This document shows, in pieces, positions 1-12,511 of a stretch of DNA of 64,000 nt (its first letter is position 1; each line of letters begins with the position of its first letter). This DNA comes from Apis mellifera. Lineage: Eukaryota; Arthropoda; Insecta; Hymenoptera; Apidae. Under the pieces are notes generated by a model. The model searched no databases, was not told the DNA's origin, and was given only the letters and a program-made list of their open reading frames with translations. Where the stretch lies: NCBI RefSeq assembly GCF_003254395.2, contig NC_037651.1, positions 8,190,001 to 8,254,000 on the forward strand, written 5' to 3'. The position numbers were made by a program, and so were the translations under genes.

Positions 1-429
1 CAATGTATAAAGCTACGTAATGTTCCTTTTTCTTTTCTCTCTTTTTAAATTAATCTTTGTCCTCGCGTGGCGCCTCATCGAATCCTGATGTTTCCTTTCT
101 TGGAAGGAATCCAAATAAAGGAGTCGATATTCTTCAGAGTGTATATATATATTGATTTGTTGAAAAGTTTATGAACCTCGTAAATCACGATCGATCTTCC
201 TCTAATGAAAATTGCATTTGGCTTTATGGCAAGTGTAATAACGATCGAATTATATATATCGGCTTTTCGAGATTGGACACTGTTCGGATACGATGCAGTT
301 TATTAAGCGTAGTTACCCCTCGAAAGGAGCACTTTACGTTCGGATGTAATAATTATTTAACGCTTTCGAGGTGGTAAAAGTTTTAATATCGACGATTACA
401 TTACGATTAACGTCACTCTATGTTTGAGA
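1..429. other. No gene seen; window edge
   Basis: Mixed-composition DNA with several TCGA words and no recognisable coding exon, RNA gene or repeat. It may be intergenic, or intron of a gene lying to the left. Confidence 0.4.
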
Positions 430-1160
430 AGAATATTCGGGATGTAAGAAGCAAAGAACAGGAAAAATTTTTTCGAAATAAATCTTTGAGCGAATTGAAT
501 GTTCGAATATAAATAAAAATTCGAGGATTATTTGCCCGCAGATTCGAGGAGAAATTTGTGAATGTAAGAAGCAGAGAACAAGAAAAAGGAAAAATTTTTT
601 CGAAATAAATCTCCGAACGAATTGAATATAAATAAAAATTCGAGGATTATTTCTCTGCAGACTCGAAGGGAAATTTGTGAATGTAAGAAGCAGAGAACAA
701 GAAAGAGGAAAAATTTTTTCGAAATAAGTCTCGAATTGAATGTTCGAATATAAATAAAAATTCGAGGATTATTTGCCCGCAGACTCGAGGGAAAATTTGT
801 GAATGTAAGAAGCAGAGAACAAAAAATTTTTTTCGAAATAAATCTCGAATTGAATATTCGAAATATAAATAAAAATTCGAGGATTATTTCCTCGCAGACT
901 CGAGGGAAAATTTGTGAATGTAAGAAGCAGAGAACAAAAAATTTTTTCGAAATAAATCTCGAATTGAATGTTCGAATATAAATAAAAATTAGAAAATTAT
1001 TTCCCCGCAGATTTGAGGGAAAATTTGTGAATGTAAGAAGCAGAGAACAAGAAAGAGGAAAAATTTTTTCGAAATAAATCTCGAATTGAATGTTCGAATA
1101 TAAATAAAAATTCGAGGATTATTTGCCCGCAGACTCGAGGGGAAATTTTGCCTTTGTATT
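430..1160. repeat. Minisatellite, about six copies of a ~113-122 bp unit
   Basis: The word AATGTAAGAAGCAGAGAAC (first copy slightly changed) recurs at about 441, 561, 680, 802, 917 and 1030, so the unit length drifts between about 113 and 122 bp. Each unit also carries TTTTTTCGAAATAAATCT, then AATTGAATGTTCGAATATAA, then AAAAATTCGAGGATTATTT and a GCAGACTCGAGG block. Units differ by small insertions or deletions, mainly in the AAGAAAGAGG part and in the TCTCGAATTG part. The last copy runs out near 1157. Short open frames on both strands here are by-products of the repeat. Confidence 0.93.
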
Positions 1161-4100
1161 TTATACAAATAAGAGGATACGTGGCGTAAGTATATCGAAA
1201 TTATTCGAGGGGACGAATGCAATTAAAATTTTCCCCTTGATATCCCCGAGTCGAAGATGTCGCTCCAAGTAAGAAGAGGCAAGTAGCGTTCCTCGTCCAG
1301 TTTAATGAAGCTAATTAACCCGAATGTATAACCATGAAGGAGGGAGGGAGGGGACCAAGACGGCATTAGTTTCGTTGGCCGAGTCGGTGACCCGAAATTG
1401 GAGAGATTAACAGCATCCAATTTAACTTTGTTCGGTCGAGAAGAGGTCTTCGCTCGGTTCTCGGAAGAAATTAATGACGTTTTATTGCCCGTCCATTTCA
1501 AAGAGGTAGCATTTCGTTTCGGAGATGGACGAGGAAAAATCGTGAAAGGATGTTTCTTTTTTTTTTTTTTTTTTCTCTCTCTTTTAAACAGGATTATTTA
1601 TACAAGTCGAGATGAGTTGCGTAATTATAATTTGGTAATTTGGATGGAATTATTTATCCCAGTTAAGAAAATTTCTCTTTGAAGATGGTGGAAAACAGCT
1701 GTCTGGTCCGGACAGTCGTTAATTATTCTTGCTCTTAACAACGAGAATAACCTTCTCTACCAAGGCTGAAGCTTTACTTGCGAGAAAGTTTGAAGATTAG
1801 TTTTCCTCGCCTTTTAATCCATCCGCGTAAATTGAATTTTTCCTCGAGAAATGGAAAAAATTCGTTAAAAGTGTTTTAAATCGAAAATCTTTTCGAAAGA
1901 ATGCTCTTTCTATTCTTTAACAATATAATATTCGTGTGAACAGCAATGCAACTCGTTGCACACAGATACGAATCGCGCACTCGAAACAAAGCCTCTCTTT
2001 TATCAAGAATTCACGGAACGTTGAATAACGAATAAAGTAGTTCATCGGTAGGACTATGAAGATCCATTGTTGAAATTGGCCGGCTGTGTCGTTGGATGAA
2101 CTAGATTCTCCTCTTCTTCCTTCATTTCTCCGATCAGAGAAAGTCAAAGGGGATGAGATCTCGCACGTGGCAACACGTTTCTAAAAATGTCCTCACTCAA
2201 GAAGTGAACGGAGAAGAGCATTCCATTTCTCTCCCCAACACCGCGAGTTTATTGAATCGCTTTAATAATAATAATTTTCTTATCTCTAAATCCTTCGCCC
2301 GCGAGGAATCTTATGCGAATTCGTTTCTTTCTTCTTTTTTTTTAAACGAGTTCGAGACAAAGCTCTTCTCTGTTCGTAATTAACTCCCTTTATTATTAAC
2401 CATTAACTCGCCATTCCTTCCATATATAATTCCATAATTTATTTTTTTTCTTCTAGATAAAACTACTTGCCTTGTTGTTGAAACTCGACGGTATATACAG
2501 ATCGTCGTAATATGTAATTTCACACAGAAACTCGTGAACTCCACCGATATCTAAGCCGTTCCCTCTTCCACCAGAACGGACAGAGAGAATGGAAGAGAAG
2601 CAAAGAAAGAAAGAAAAATAGAGAGAGAGGAACATTGGTTGGTGTAATCCAAAGCGGGCCACGCGCGTTCGAACGCGAGGATGAGTGGCGCGCGAGACAA
2701 AAGGCCCTCTCCGCTCGAGAGGAGAGTTCACGGACAGCTGAATGGTGAATAATATAGCGCAGGAGGACCAAGAGAGAGGACCCAATGGTAAAAGGGCAAA
2801 AATATTCTTGTACATTCGTGTGTGTGTACACGTGTGGATACATGTTCGCATTCTCTTTTTTTTCCTTTCGCGTTAAGAACGAAGGGAGGCACGCAAGGGT
2901 TGAAAACAGACGAACGATAAACAGGAAGGAGGGAAAAGAGGAGAGGGAGGGAGGAGAGAGAGAGAGAGGGGGTTAGTTTGATTCAAGAGCCGGTCTGCTA
3001 TCGAGCAATTCTCGTTGCTATGGGGATAATCTCGAAAGGCCTCCTCCGAGTACGCAAAATCCTCCCTTACCCTCGCTCATTTCCACCGAAACATTCTTTC
3101 GAAATCTTGAATTGGTTGATCCAAAAAGAATTCCGTCTTCTTTTTCTTTTCTTTTTTTTTTTTTTTCAATTTTTCCACAGTCAAGGTAAACCGTCGAGAA
3201 TTTCACTCAACGTTCTTCTTCGTTCTTCTTCGTCACTTTCGGGGACGGAAAAATTTCTCGCCCGAATTCTCTGTTTCGATCTCCTCGAGGAAGCACACGC
3301 TTCCTGTTGTCACCCAGGACAGTGGTTGTTAACGACTTGTCTTGGTCGAAGAATGGGAGGAGAGAGATACGTTCGAGGATACGTACGTAGCGATATCCAA
3401 CGACACTGGTCGGTCCTCGCCACCTTTGCCCCCACAAGTGGAATTAATGGCAGACACGTGGTGCTCGACTTGTACCCACCCTCGCCTCCTGCCCACTTCC
3501 CTTTGTGACTCTTTCGCGTCGAGATGACAGCGTGCAGACAACTTGTCAAGGCCAATCTAAAAATTCTCATTTACTCCACTCGTTTCTCACTCTCGAGTTC
3601 AACCCACCCTTGTATCGATCTTTTCCTCCAGAATTTCTTACCACCACCGCCTCCTTGTTTCCGTGTATATGTATATATTATAAAAGGAAAGGATGAATTG
3701 TAACGATTTCACGATTGATTGAACGAATTCTTCAAAATTTCGTGAAATAACGATCCATCGAATCGATAAATTTAATCGGTGTTTCCTGCAACCGAGAAAC
3801 ATCCGTGTATCGATTTTCCATAAAAGGGAGAAAGAAGCTTGGTATAAATTTTTTAAATCCGTCTCTCCCCTTTTATATCCTTTATTATCTTCGTTCGAGA
3901 GATTATTTCCTTTCTCGTCTGTCCATTATTTCCCCCCCTTCGATTCGTGCACGCGTGCCTTTTTTTTCATTCCGGCCAACGGAGAAGACCGCTCTTGCTC
4001 AAGATCCTTTGGGAAACGGAGAATGCAAAGAGGAGAGACTTGCGAGCATTCTTAGCGGGCGAAACCACTCCGCGAAAGTAATCCGAAGTTGTGCGGGTGG

Positions 4101-5073
4101 ATGGTGCTTTTTTCCTCGCATAAGAATTTCAAAAGCGCCCTCCTCCTCCTCCTCTTCTCCTTTCTTACATTCAATCTCCCTCTTCGATTACCGAATTTTC
4201 TCTTAATCTCGTTTCATTGTTTCATATTCGAGACGATCTGATTGGATCGATTCGAGTAAATCGAAGATTGCGTTTATTCCAAGAAAGAGCAACGGAATTG
4301 AACGAAATATAAAAGATAAAGGATCTTAAAAATTCATCCGTGAATAATTGGAAAATCGTTATATGAAATTTGGATTGTCAAAATTCATGAATAAGTTCGA
4401 TTAGCCAATTCTCGTGGCTTTTTAAAGAAAATTTTTCATCTTCGATCCTTTCGAGCATCGACGATGATCGTTAAAAAAAAAATTGAAACGCGCGTAGAAC
4501 GGAAGAGTGCGCGGATTCTTCTATTAAAGATAGAAAAAGGGGGGAGAGGGAGAAAAAAATGCATCAGACGAATTAATGTTCACGGAGTCCTCCTCGACGA
4601 TTGCGTTTGATCGATGTTTCGCGCTACGTAAGCGTTTCTCAATTAAATAGAAGAAACAGGCGGAAGTTATCTTTCGTCCGCTGCGTTTCCCCGTTTTAAT
4701 TCAATTACTTAATTGGACGAGGAAGAATTTTCGATTGGATGGGTCGTGAATTATTCACAAGTTCGTCTGCGACGGGAGCAATATCGAAATCGTGGAAAAT
4801 GAGGAATAATTGGAGGATCGGTGAAATCGGTCCAAGGATGAAACAATAATTTGTTTCAATTATACGCAACGTTGCTTCTTAACATGGATTACGTGGTTGT
4901 TTCACCGTAAAAAAAAAAAAAGAAAAAAAATACGCGTCTTCCTTCGTCATATCTTTATTGAAATTTTTTTGTTCCGATTAATTAATTATTCGTGAACAAT
5001 CTCTATATATGTATATAATATTCGATCGATTTTATTTTGATTAAATGATGAAAAAAAAAAAAAAGAAATTCGA
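1161..5073. other. GC-richer intergenic or intronic stretch, no gene recognised
   Basis: About 3.9 kb with higher GC and CpG than the middle of the window. It contains homopolymer T tracts (about 1556-1576 and 3145-3168), a GA-rich purine tract (about 2930-2970) and many TCGA words. The longest open frames (for example 2978-3508 and 3805-4206, plus) run through T tracts, match no family I know and show no domain, so I do not call them. It could be intron or upstream DNA of a gene off the left edge. Confidence 0.4.
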
Positions 5074-7871
5074 TCATTCAAATTTTTTTATCAAAACATC
5101 CTCGTCCTCTTCGGTTTCGGTCACTACGATTTCTTGCTTCTTGAACGTCAGATCAAAATCGTCCGGGAATTGAGGCCGATACGTGGTGAAGTCCTCCGTT
5201 TTGCAATAGTCGGTGAAGAAAGTCAAATATTGCATCTCCTCCTCGGTTGGCTCCAGCGCCATCGCCACTCCTTTCAATCTGTACGTTTTTGGGATCGATC
5301 GCCACATCATGGGCCTCTTCTTTGTCGGAGGCGGCTCCATTATGCGTTTCAGGGAGGCCAGCAACCGATGCATAAGCTCGAACTGTGCGTGGATAAAGTA
5401 AAATAATAATTAAAAACTTTTTAAAAATTGTTTCCAATTAGCCAATGTGAACAATGAGATATAAACAATATTAAGATTAATATTAATTTTCGCGGATATA
5501 ACAACCTTCTTGGCAGCTTCCTCCGTCTGTTTCATGACCTTCAACTCCTGCTTGAAGCCCTCTTTCTCGCAAGCCTTGACCACCTCAGGCGGTAGAGTGT
5601 CCAGCTTCAAATTCAAGTCGTCGTGTATCTTCTCGATCCACTTCATCATCGAGAAGCTGTCCAGATTCGCTTCGTTTGGCCCGACACAACTCTCGTACGC
5701 ATCCTCGACGAACACCTGAAGACGGAGCACTTCCTCCGAGCAAACGGAATCCCGGAACACGGTTTCCAAAAGCTCGTTCGCGTGCTTCTCCAAATCTACG
5801 GCTCTGTTCTCCAACACGTGTATGCTTTCCTAGAAAGTTTGGGTTTTTCGCGCGGTGAGTATACACATACTAGTATGCATACGTTTACCAATTTCACTCT
5901 ACTTCGATCCATGCGATGTATCATTTAATCAATTCGATCGATTATATATATATATATATATCATATTACGCGCAACTCGTTGATCGTATTCGTTATTTCC
6001 CCGATTTCTAACTTGATCTGTTGTTCAGCATTTTGTATCGTGGTCATCATTTGAGCCATCGGCTCCGCCAGACTCTCCAAGTGGATCAACGCGTTCAAAT
6101 TTTGCATCTCGATCGATCTGAACACGTTGATCAGTTCGTACGGTTCCTTAAAATACAAATCTGCAGGACCTGCATCGCTGATATCTTGCTCGAAAAAATC
6201 TGCGAGAAAAACAAGTACGTAACATTTCTTCTTCTTCTTAATGATAAGTTAATTAAAAGTAAGAGAGAGATAATTCCTTATCGAGTAGAAAGGAATAATC
6301 ATTGGCGAAATAATAATTTCAAGTATCGAGATAACTCTCTAAACCTATGAAATTTTTCCACAGGTCGAATTATTCGTTTGAAACGGAGGGAGGGGAGATA
6401 TTTGGTGCGTAATCACCTATAAGAGCGTCGAGGGAGGCAACTTCGCCCAGCATTCTGTAACGGCCGAACAAATCCTCCGTATGGTCGTAAGTGATGCTCT
6501 CCCCTGAATGACTGCGATGGATCCAATCGTGCTCCGTCCGCCAAGAAATCGGAGCTATCTGATAGAGGAATCGTTGGCACATCTTCATCATTCTCCAACT
6601 CTCCTCCCAGTGGTATACTTCCAATCTGACCCGGCCATACTCGACGGAGAGCTTGTTCCTGTGATCCGTCATCTCTCTAGTTTTCTTCGACTCGTTCTCA
6701 GCGAGTAATAGAAGTTCCATACTCTCCTCGTGATCCTTCGAGAGAAATTCCTCGAAACCGCTTATGTATCGACGATATCGTCGCTGGAAAAAAAAAAACA
6801 CGGATGGATGGAAGAATAAGCGATTATATAAGATATTGGATCGTGGAAAATTTTTTCTTTTTTTTTTTTTTTTGATTTAAAACAAACACCTTGATCTTAT
6901 CGAGTCTTTTTTGCTCCTCGACGAATTGTTGATCTATACGAATGCAATCGTCCATCTGCTGGCCAGCCAACAGCCGATACTTTAAAATTTCACGGCAATC
7001 CTCCACGTACTTGCGCACGGAGAATTTTTCTCTCACTAGCCTGGCATCCAATTCCGAAAAGTAACGCGGATCCACGTCGGTGATGGCTATAGCTTCGTCC
7101 AAATCTTTGTGCTTCTTTGCCTCCAACGCTTCGATGTCCACGTCCACCTTGGTAACAAAAGTAACAATAATCGTAAACAATCTTTCAACGATCTAAGGAA
7201 ATTCTTCCGAGATCGTGAACATTGTTTTTTTCATTGTTCAACGCCTAACTGATAATTGAAATTTTTCGAATTATCCTTCTTTTCTTTAATTGCAAAGCAA
7301 AGACCAAGTGTGTTATTAAAGAATGAAGCTTACTCGAAGGGATCGTAAAAGCTGGTGTAAAGCTTTGGTGTCGGAAAGCATCCTTTTTTCTTTATCCGTG
7401 GTACGTTGTTTCGCTTTCCAGTATTGAAAGTAAGCGAACATGAGAGAGCAAGGAGGATAAACGAAAGGAGATTGCTCCTCGAGAACATTTCTGGCCTCTC
7501 CCATGTATTCATGGCCTTTGGTAAAATAGTACTGGGTCCTGGAATTATTCATCGGAAAGAAATGTGAAATGATAACTTTTCTATTTTTCGGGCAATGACA
7601 ATTTGAAAAATGAATTATCGTATCTGTGACGAGTAATATAATTGATTTAAAAACAAACTTCTTATTCTCTCATTGTTTATAAATTAAATATATTTAATTA
7701 TGTATATTCTTCGAACTGTTGTAAAAACAAAATGTTTATTATTTTGCAGAAAATATATATATATATATACTCGAAAAACTCCTTCAGAGTTTTCTTCCTG
7801 GGCACAGTTATCTTCCGCCTCTTCTGAGCGATATGACGCTCCCTACAAGCTCTTGACGTTGGATCGCTCAT
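5074..7871 (-). CDS. CFAP100: Cilia- and flagella-associated protein 100-like (DUF4200 coiled coil)
   Basis: Seven exons read leftward: 7871-7771, 7538-7334, 7147-6890, 6783-6417, 6199-5970, 5829-5506, 5382-5074. All junctions are GT/AG and in phase, giving 597 residues; human CFAP100 is about the same length. The middle is a long coiled coil of the DUF4200 type, with the telltale stretch FEEFLSKDHEESMELLL followed by RFLYQIAPISW, which resembles the FLxxLSPxEW segment of CFAP100. In algae and vertebrates this family forms part of the MIA complex, which regulates inner dynein arms of motile axonemes. In an insect I would expect activity in sperm tails and chordotonal cilia (inference). The start ATG at 7871 is the first after an in-frame stop. 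I saw no clear RFX X-box upstream. CCDC38 or CFAP73 relatives are the main alternatives. Confidence 0.78.
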
Positions 7872-9305
7872 TCTCCCGTAATTCAGCTCGTGCTTTATTC
7901 AAACTCTCGGCTTTTCACCTGTCGGCCATTCACCTGTGTCGCTGTGTAGAAAAGCTCGCCTCCTCATCTGGTCGCGTTGGTCAAAGGGAAACGCCAACAG
8001 AGACGGCATGCATTTGATTAAAACTTTTCAAGTGTCTGAAAAAAGAATGGAAAGATTCGAAGAATCCGTTTCTCGAATCGAGGAAACTTATCGCGGGCGT
8101 AATTAATTAGAAAAAAATTATTCTTGTAATTTTCTATATATATACGGAGGGATATAATTTTTTTCAATTGTATTAATTAAACGTCGAGAAAAAAATATTG
8201 CATCGCTTCGACAGAGATACAGAGATTAGAAAATATCGATAAATCGATATGTTTATATGTTAAAATAATATATTTCGAAACAAATGTTTATAATTTATTT
8301 TGCTTTTGAAATTCTTGAGACGAATATTATTAATATATTCATTTTAGATATTCATGAATCTTAAGATTTTATATTGTAGGTAATTATATTCGAAATTTTT
8401 TAAAAAATACAGCATCAAAAATGAATAATATATGTTATTCCATTCGATAATTTTCATTAAGAATTTTTTGTATAATCAATATATGATTTTATGATTTTTA
8501 TCAACTGTCTGAATCATCCTGAATATCCGAAATTTTTATCGATTAAACTTAATAATATATCAAACTAATTAATTTTAAATAAAATTTCCTTTCTTTCTCA
8601 TTTATTATACAATATCGATAAATTCGTAAGTTTCAATATATATATATCTTTGCCTCGAAAGTAATATTAAAATGAAATAAAAAATTGAAAATATCCTCGA
8701 GCAATCCAGTGAAAAATTGATTCCTTAAGATTGGTATGCCTGAAACATGCGAATTCAAAGCTTAAAGAATTACTTACTTTTTAAAACAAGTTCACTTCTT
8801 GTATTTTTCTTAGCGATAAAGCTGCTAGATTTAAACATTTAAAAAACAAAAAGAAAGAGCTGAGAAAAAGAGAAAGAGAGAAAATTCGATAATCTTCTTT
8901 TTATTATATATCAACCTTCTGTCAGCAAGTTGACGTCTCGTAGATAAACGGTTGTTAAGTGGGATTGTTTGCCATGCGCGTTGTATTTCGAAGTTTACTT
9001 CATGATTTATTAAATTGAATTATGTATATAGTATGAATCAACATACATGAACAAATCAGATTTGTCTTATACACAATTTATATTTTTATATTTTAGACAC
9101 ATCATTGTACAATGATTCTGAAATGTGAAAAAATTTAATTATATTTTCATTTTTTTAAAATTAAAAAATTTTAATTTTATGATGTAACAGTATATATTTG
9201 ATATATGTTATTTAATGTTTATCTAATCTGTGAATTTTGAAAATGTAAATTTAAATTTAAATTTTAATAGTTTCAATAAATTATGATGATATTTTCTGTT
9301 TAGTG

Positions 9306-9361
<56 letters not shown>

Positions 9362-9906
9362 TTATGTTCAATAGCATAAAAAAAATTCTTATGAAAAATT
9401 AATGTAATTACTACAAAAATTAAACATAGCTACAATTTTAATAAGATTATTATATTGTGATATGTAATACAATACAATGAAATGGAAAATACATTATCTA
9501 ACTTAAATTAGAAAAATTTAGTATAATATAAGTATCCTAAATAATTTTAAACATCGAAATTTTTATATTAATTGTAAAATAAATATTTAATTTTTTCATG
9601 ATATTTTATTTTAATCTCTCTAATCTATCTATTCTTATTATTTTCACAAAATGAAATAAAATATAAAATTGAATAGACTCTATTAAGAATTATAATAATA
9701 GATTAGACAAAAAACAAAATAATAAGATAGAAACAAAAATAGAATAAAAATTATGAGAGAGATATTATATATGAAAATTGATTTTTCTGTCATATCTTTC
9801 ATCTTTAGTTGAATACAGATTTGTTTACGATACTTCTCAAATAATTGTTCGTCAAGATTATGGAATTTTTGCTATTTCTTTTTTTTACAAATTTTTAAAT
9901 AAATAC
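7872..9906. other. Intergenic, AT-rich
   Basis: Probable 5' flank of the CFAP100-like gene, followed by AT-rich DNA. A plus-strand open frame at 7700-8017 is the shadow of CFAP100 exon 1. A less AT-biased patch around 8925-9000 may be regulatory, but I recognise no motif in it. Confidence 0.5.
9311..9358. repeat. (AT)n microsatellite
   Basis: About 24 uninterrupted AT dinucleotides in the intergenic region. Likely length-polymorphic. Confidence 0.95.
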
Positions 9907-10868
9907 ATTTTATCGATAAGTTAGGTGACTATTAAAAAATTTTTATTAGCGCCATCTCGCGTTTGAATACTCGAAACTTTAATTATTACTATAACAGAAT
10001 ATGAAAGAAAATATTCGATATCAAAAACAAAGAAAATAATTTTGTATAAGAAAGATAAAAAGTATTTTTTTTCCATTTCGAAATTCCATAGAAAATTTAT
10101 TAATTATTCGTTTTTTACTCAAAATTTTAATATTTTTGAATTTCAATCTTGAAAGTTTCTCATATCAATTTTAAAATTAAGATTTGTTTTCATTAATTAT
10201 TTATTAACAATTAACGCATCTAATATTTTCTAATACATCAAAGACGTCATAATAAAAATTGATAATTATTCAAAATTTTTTCATTTTCAAACTAGATCTT
10301 CGAATAAATTTTTCGTATTTTTAAAATTTAGCTTGAAGGTACAGAAATTGAAAACAAGTTTTCAATGTTTGATATATTGAAATATATATTGTATTAATCG
10401 TTAATAAACAATTATTTGAAAAAAATTTCACATTAAATTAATAAAAAAAACTTGAAGTTCTAATTTGAAATACGATCTTGAAAGTTAGAATTAAATTTTG
10501 ATTAAATAAGAAATTTGATAGTAAATAGTAATAATTAATTAAAAAAAAATAAATATTTTCGATGTATTAGAAATAAAATGGATTAATCGTTAATAAATAA
10601 TTAAAGAATTTTATATTAAAATTGATATGAAAAACTTATTTGAAATTTTGAATAAAAAGCGAATAATTAATAAATTTTCCATGAAGTATCTTCGAAGTAG
10701 GAAAAGATACTTTTTATCTTTCTTGCATAGTGTTATTTTCCTTATTCCTGATATCAAATATCTCTTTTTATATTCTGTTATACTAATAACAAATTGAAGC
10801 TTCGGATATCTAAACACGAGATAGTGCTCATAAATTTTTCAATCGTTGCCTAATTTATCGATAAAATT
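9907..10868. repeat. Imperfect ~960-bp palindrome (foldback or TIR-like element)
   Basis: The left arm (about 9907-10260) matches the reverse complement of the right arm (about 10530-10868), at roughly four bases in five by eye. Matching blocks in the same order include TTATCGATAA at both outer ends, CATCTCGCGTTT with CTATCTCGTGTTT, TATAACAGAATAT, AAGAAAGATAAAAAGTAT, and GAAAATTTATTAATTATTCG. Inside the right half, a segment around ATTAATCGTTAATAAA occurs twice in direct orientation (about 10395 and 10583), so the structure was partly duplicated after it formed. No transposase reading frame is visible. I could not fix target-site duplications. The minus-strand open frame at 10611-10817 lies within the arm and is not called a gene. 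Confidence 0.8.
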
Positions 10869-11408
10869 ATTCATTTAAAACTTTATGAAAAAAAAAAAAA
10901 GAAACATTCTATAATATTAACAAATAGTTGTTTGAAAAATATTATAAAGAAAATTATATATATATATCATAAATTATATATAATTATAAATATAAACGAA
11001 AAATTCTGTATATTTTATATGATGTATATAATACGTACAATATATATATATTATATATTATATATAATTATATATATAAATTATTTTTTCTATATATCGT
11101 ATATATAAATATATATTTTATATATTTTTTTATGTTTTGTATATCATATAGATATTTTTTTTATAATTTCAAAAAGTATGAATGCATTAAAAAATTATTA
11201 AATATAAAATTGATAGTATAAAATTTTTCTGAATTTTATTGAGTTATGACAAAAATTGAATATTAATAAAATATATAATGTTTAAATTTTGCCATTTATC
11301 GTATGTATTTATAAAAATTGATATACATAATGTAATAAAACATCCCTATAAAAATATATTGGTAACTTGTTCTTGTTAAGGATACGATTATAATATCAAA
11401 TATCAATC
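10869..11408. other. AT-rich flank upstream of CISD3
   Basis: Very AT-rich DNA dominated by TATA and ATAT simple sequence (about 10955-11145). No gene seen. The last ~100 bp before 11409 should contain the CISD3 promoter, but no clear core motif stands out. Confidence 0.5.
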
Positions 11409-12092
11409 ATGTATTTAATATTAAAGGAAATTCGACAATTTGTACATTTTATTTCGAAACATCGATATGTAAGTTAAAAATAAATTAAATCTAATTTAAA
11501 TTGTTATAATATATTTTTTACGTTTACTTTTTTACTATTATTGTAACATTCTTAACCTATTCTTTTATAGTAACTTTAATCTTTTGTCTCTTAAAACATG
11601 TTCTTAACAATAAAAATTAAAAACAGATAAGTTATTAAATTATAGTAGAAATAAAAAAGTAAATTAAATATATTAATATTTAACAAAATAAATAAATTTC
11701 TTTCTTTTCTTAATATGCAAATATTAATTATATTTCAGATTAGATATTATTGTAAGAAAGTAGAAGATGATATGGAAATTCCTACAAATCCATTAAAAGA
11801 ATATTATAGTGCAAATAATCAAGTTACTAATGGTTATATATATGATAATAAACCCTTCAAATATACTTGTATAGCAGGTAAAATATATTCATGGTGTTTA
11901 TGTGGTAAAAGTAATAGACAACCATTTTGCGATGGTACTCATAGAAATCAGTTTCTTCAAATTAAACAAAAACCTATACGTTTTACTGTTAAGGAAACTA
12001 AAGATTATTGGCTCTGTAATTGTAAACAAACATCAAATCGACCATTCTGTGATGGTTCACATTTAAATGAAAATATTGTACCAAAGAAATAA
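11409..12092 (+). CDS. CISD3: CDGSH iron-sulfur domain-containing protein 3, mitochondrial
   Basis: Two exons, 11409-11468 and 11739-12092, join in phase 0 (TAT|gtaagt ... tttcag|ATT) to give 137 residues. The protein has two CDGSH motifs of the form C-x-C-x2-S/T-x3-P-x-C-D-G-S/T-H: CLCGKSNRQPFCDGTH and CNCKQTSNRPFCDGSH. Two motifs in one short chain are the mark of CISD3 (MiNT), a soluble mitochondrial-matrix 2Fe-2S protein. CISD1 and CISD2 have one motif and a membrane anchor. Each motif should bind a cluster through three Cys and one His. The 20-residue exon 1 product is basic and hydrophobic, as expected for a mitochondrial presequence. Without exon 1 the frame would start at a non-conserved Met inside the intron. 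KIF23 follows on the same strand 420 bp downstream. Confidence 0.93.
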
Positions 12093-12511
12093 TATAAACA
12101 TATAAAGCAATAATTCAATTGTTAGTAAACAAATTTTTTGTTTATATATAATATAATTTTAATTATAAAAAATATATTTTTTTATTTTTTTAAATTTTAT
12201 AAATGATTTAATTTTCCCTTACGAAATCCTAATTTCCTCTTTTCAATGTTCCGATTCATAAAAAATTTTAATCTATATATGTAATTTTCAATGTTTCTAT
12301 CGATAAATGAAAACTCGCTATAAACCTAAATGCTAATCTAAATGTTTATCTGCTGACTTCACTTTATGTTTGAATTTTAAACATGTGTTGTGCGATCATA
12401 AGCAACGAATTTTACAACAAATAGAATGTTAAACTAATTATAAACAATTTTTACTTAATTGTATAAAATAAATTTTATTTAGTTATTTCGTGTTTATTAA
12501 TTGGTTTTATA
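12093..12511. other. Spacer between CISD3 and KIF23
   Basis: AT-rich; holds the CISD3 3' end and the presumed KIF23 promoter and 5' UTR. No TATA box of good quality and no RNA gene seen. Confidence 0.5.

Noticed and set aside
799..1222. Short open frames on both strands
   Set aside because: They are products of the tandem repeat unit, not genes.
2978..3508. 176-codon plus-strand frame
   Set aside because: It runs through a T tract coding for a phenylalanine run, has no domain, and competing frames exist on both strands; most likely chance in GC-richer DNA.
3805..4206. 133-codon plus-strand frame
   Set aside because: Low-complexity serine- and phenylalanine-rich translation with no family resemblance or splice context.
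10611..10817. 68-codon minus-strand frame
   Set aside because: Lies within the right arm of the palindrome; the left arm does not preserve the frame.
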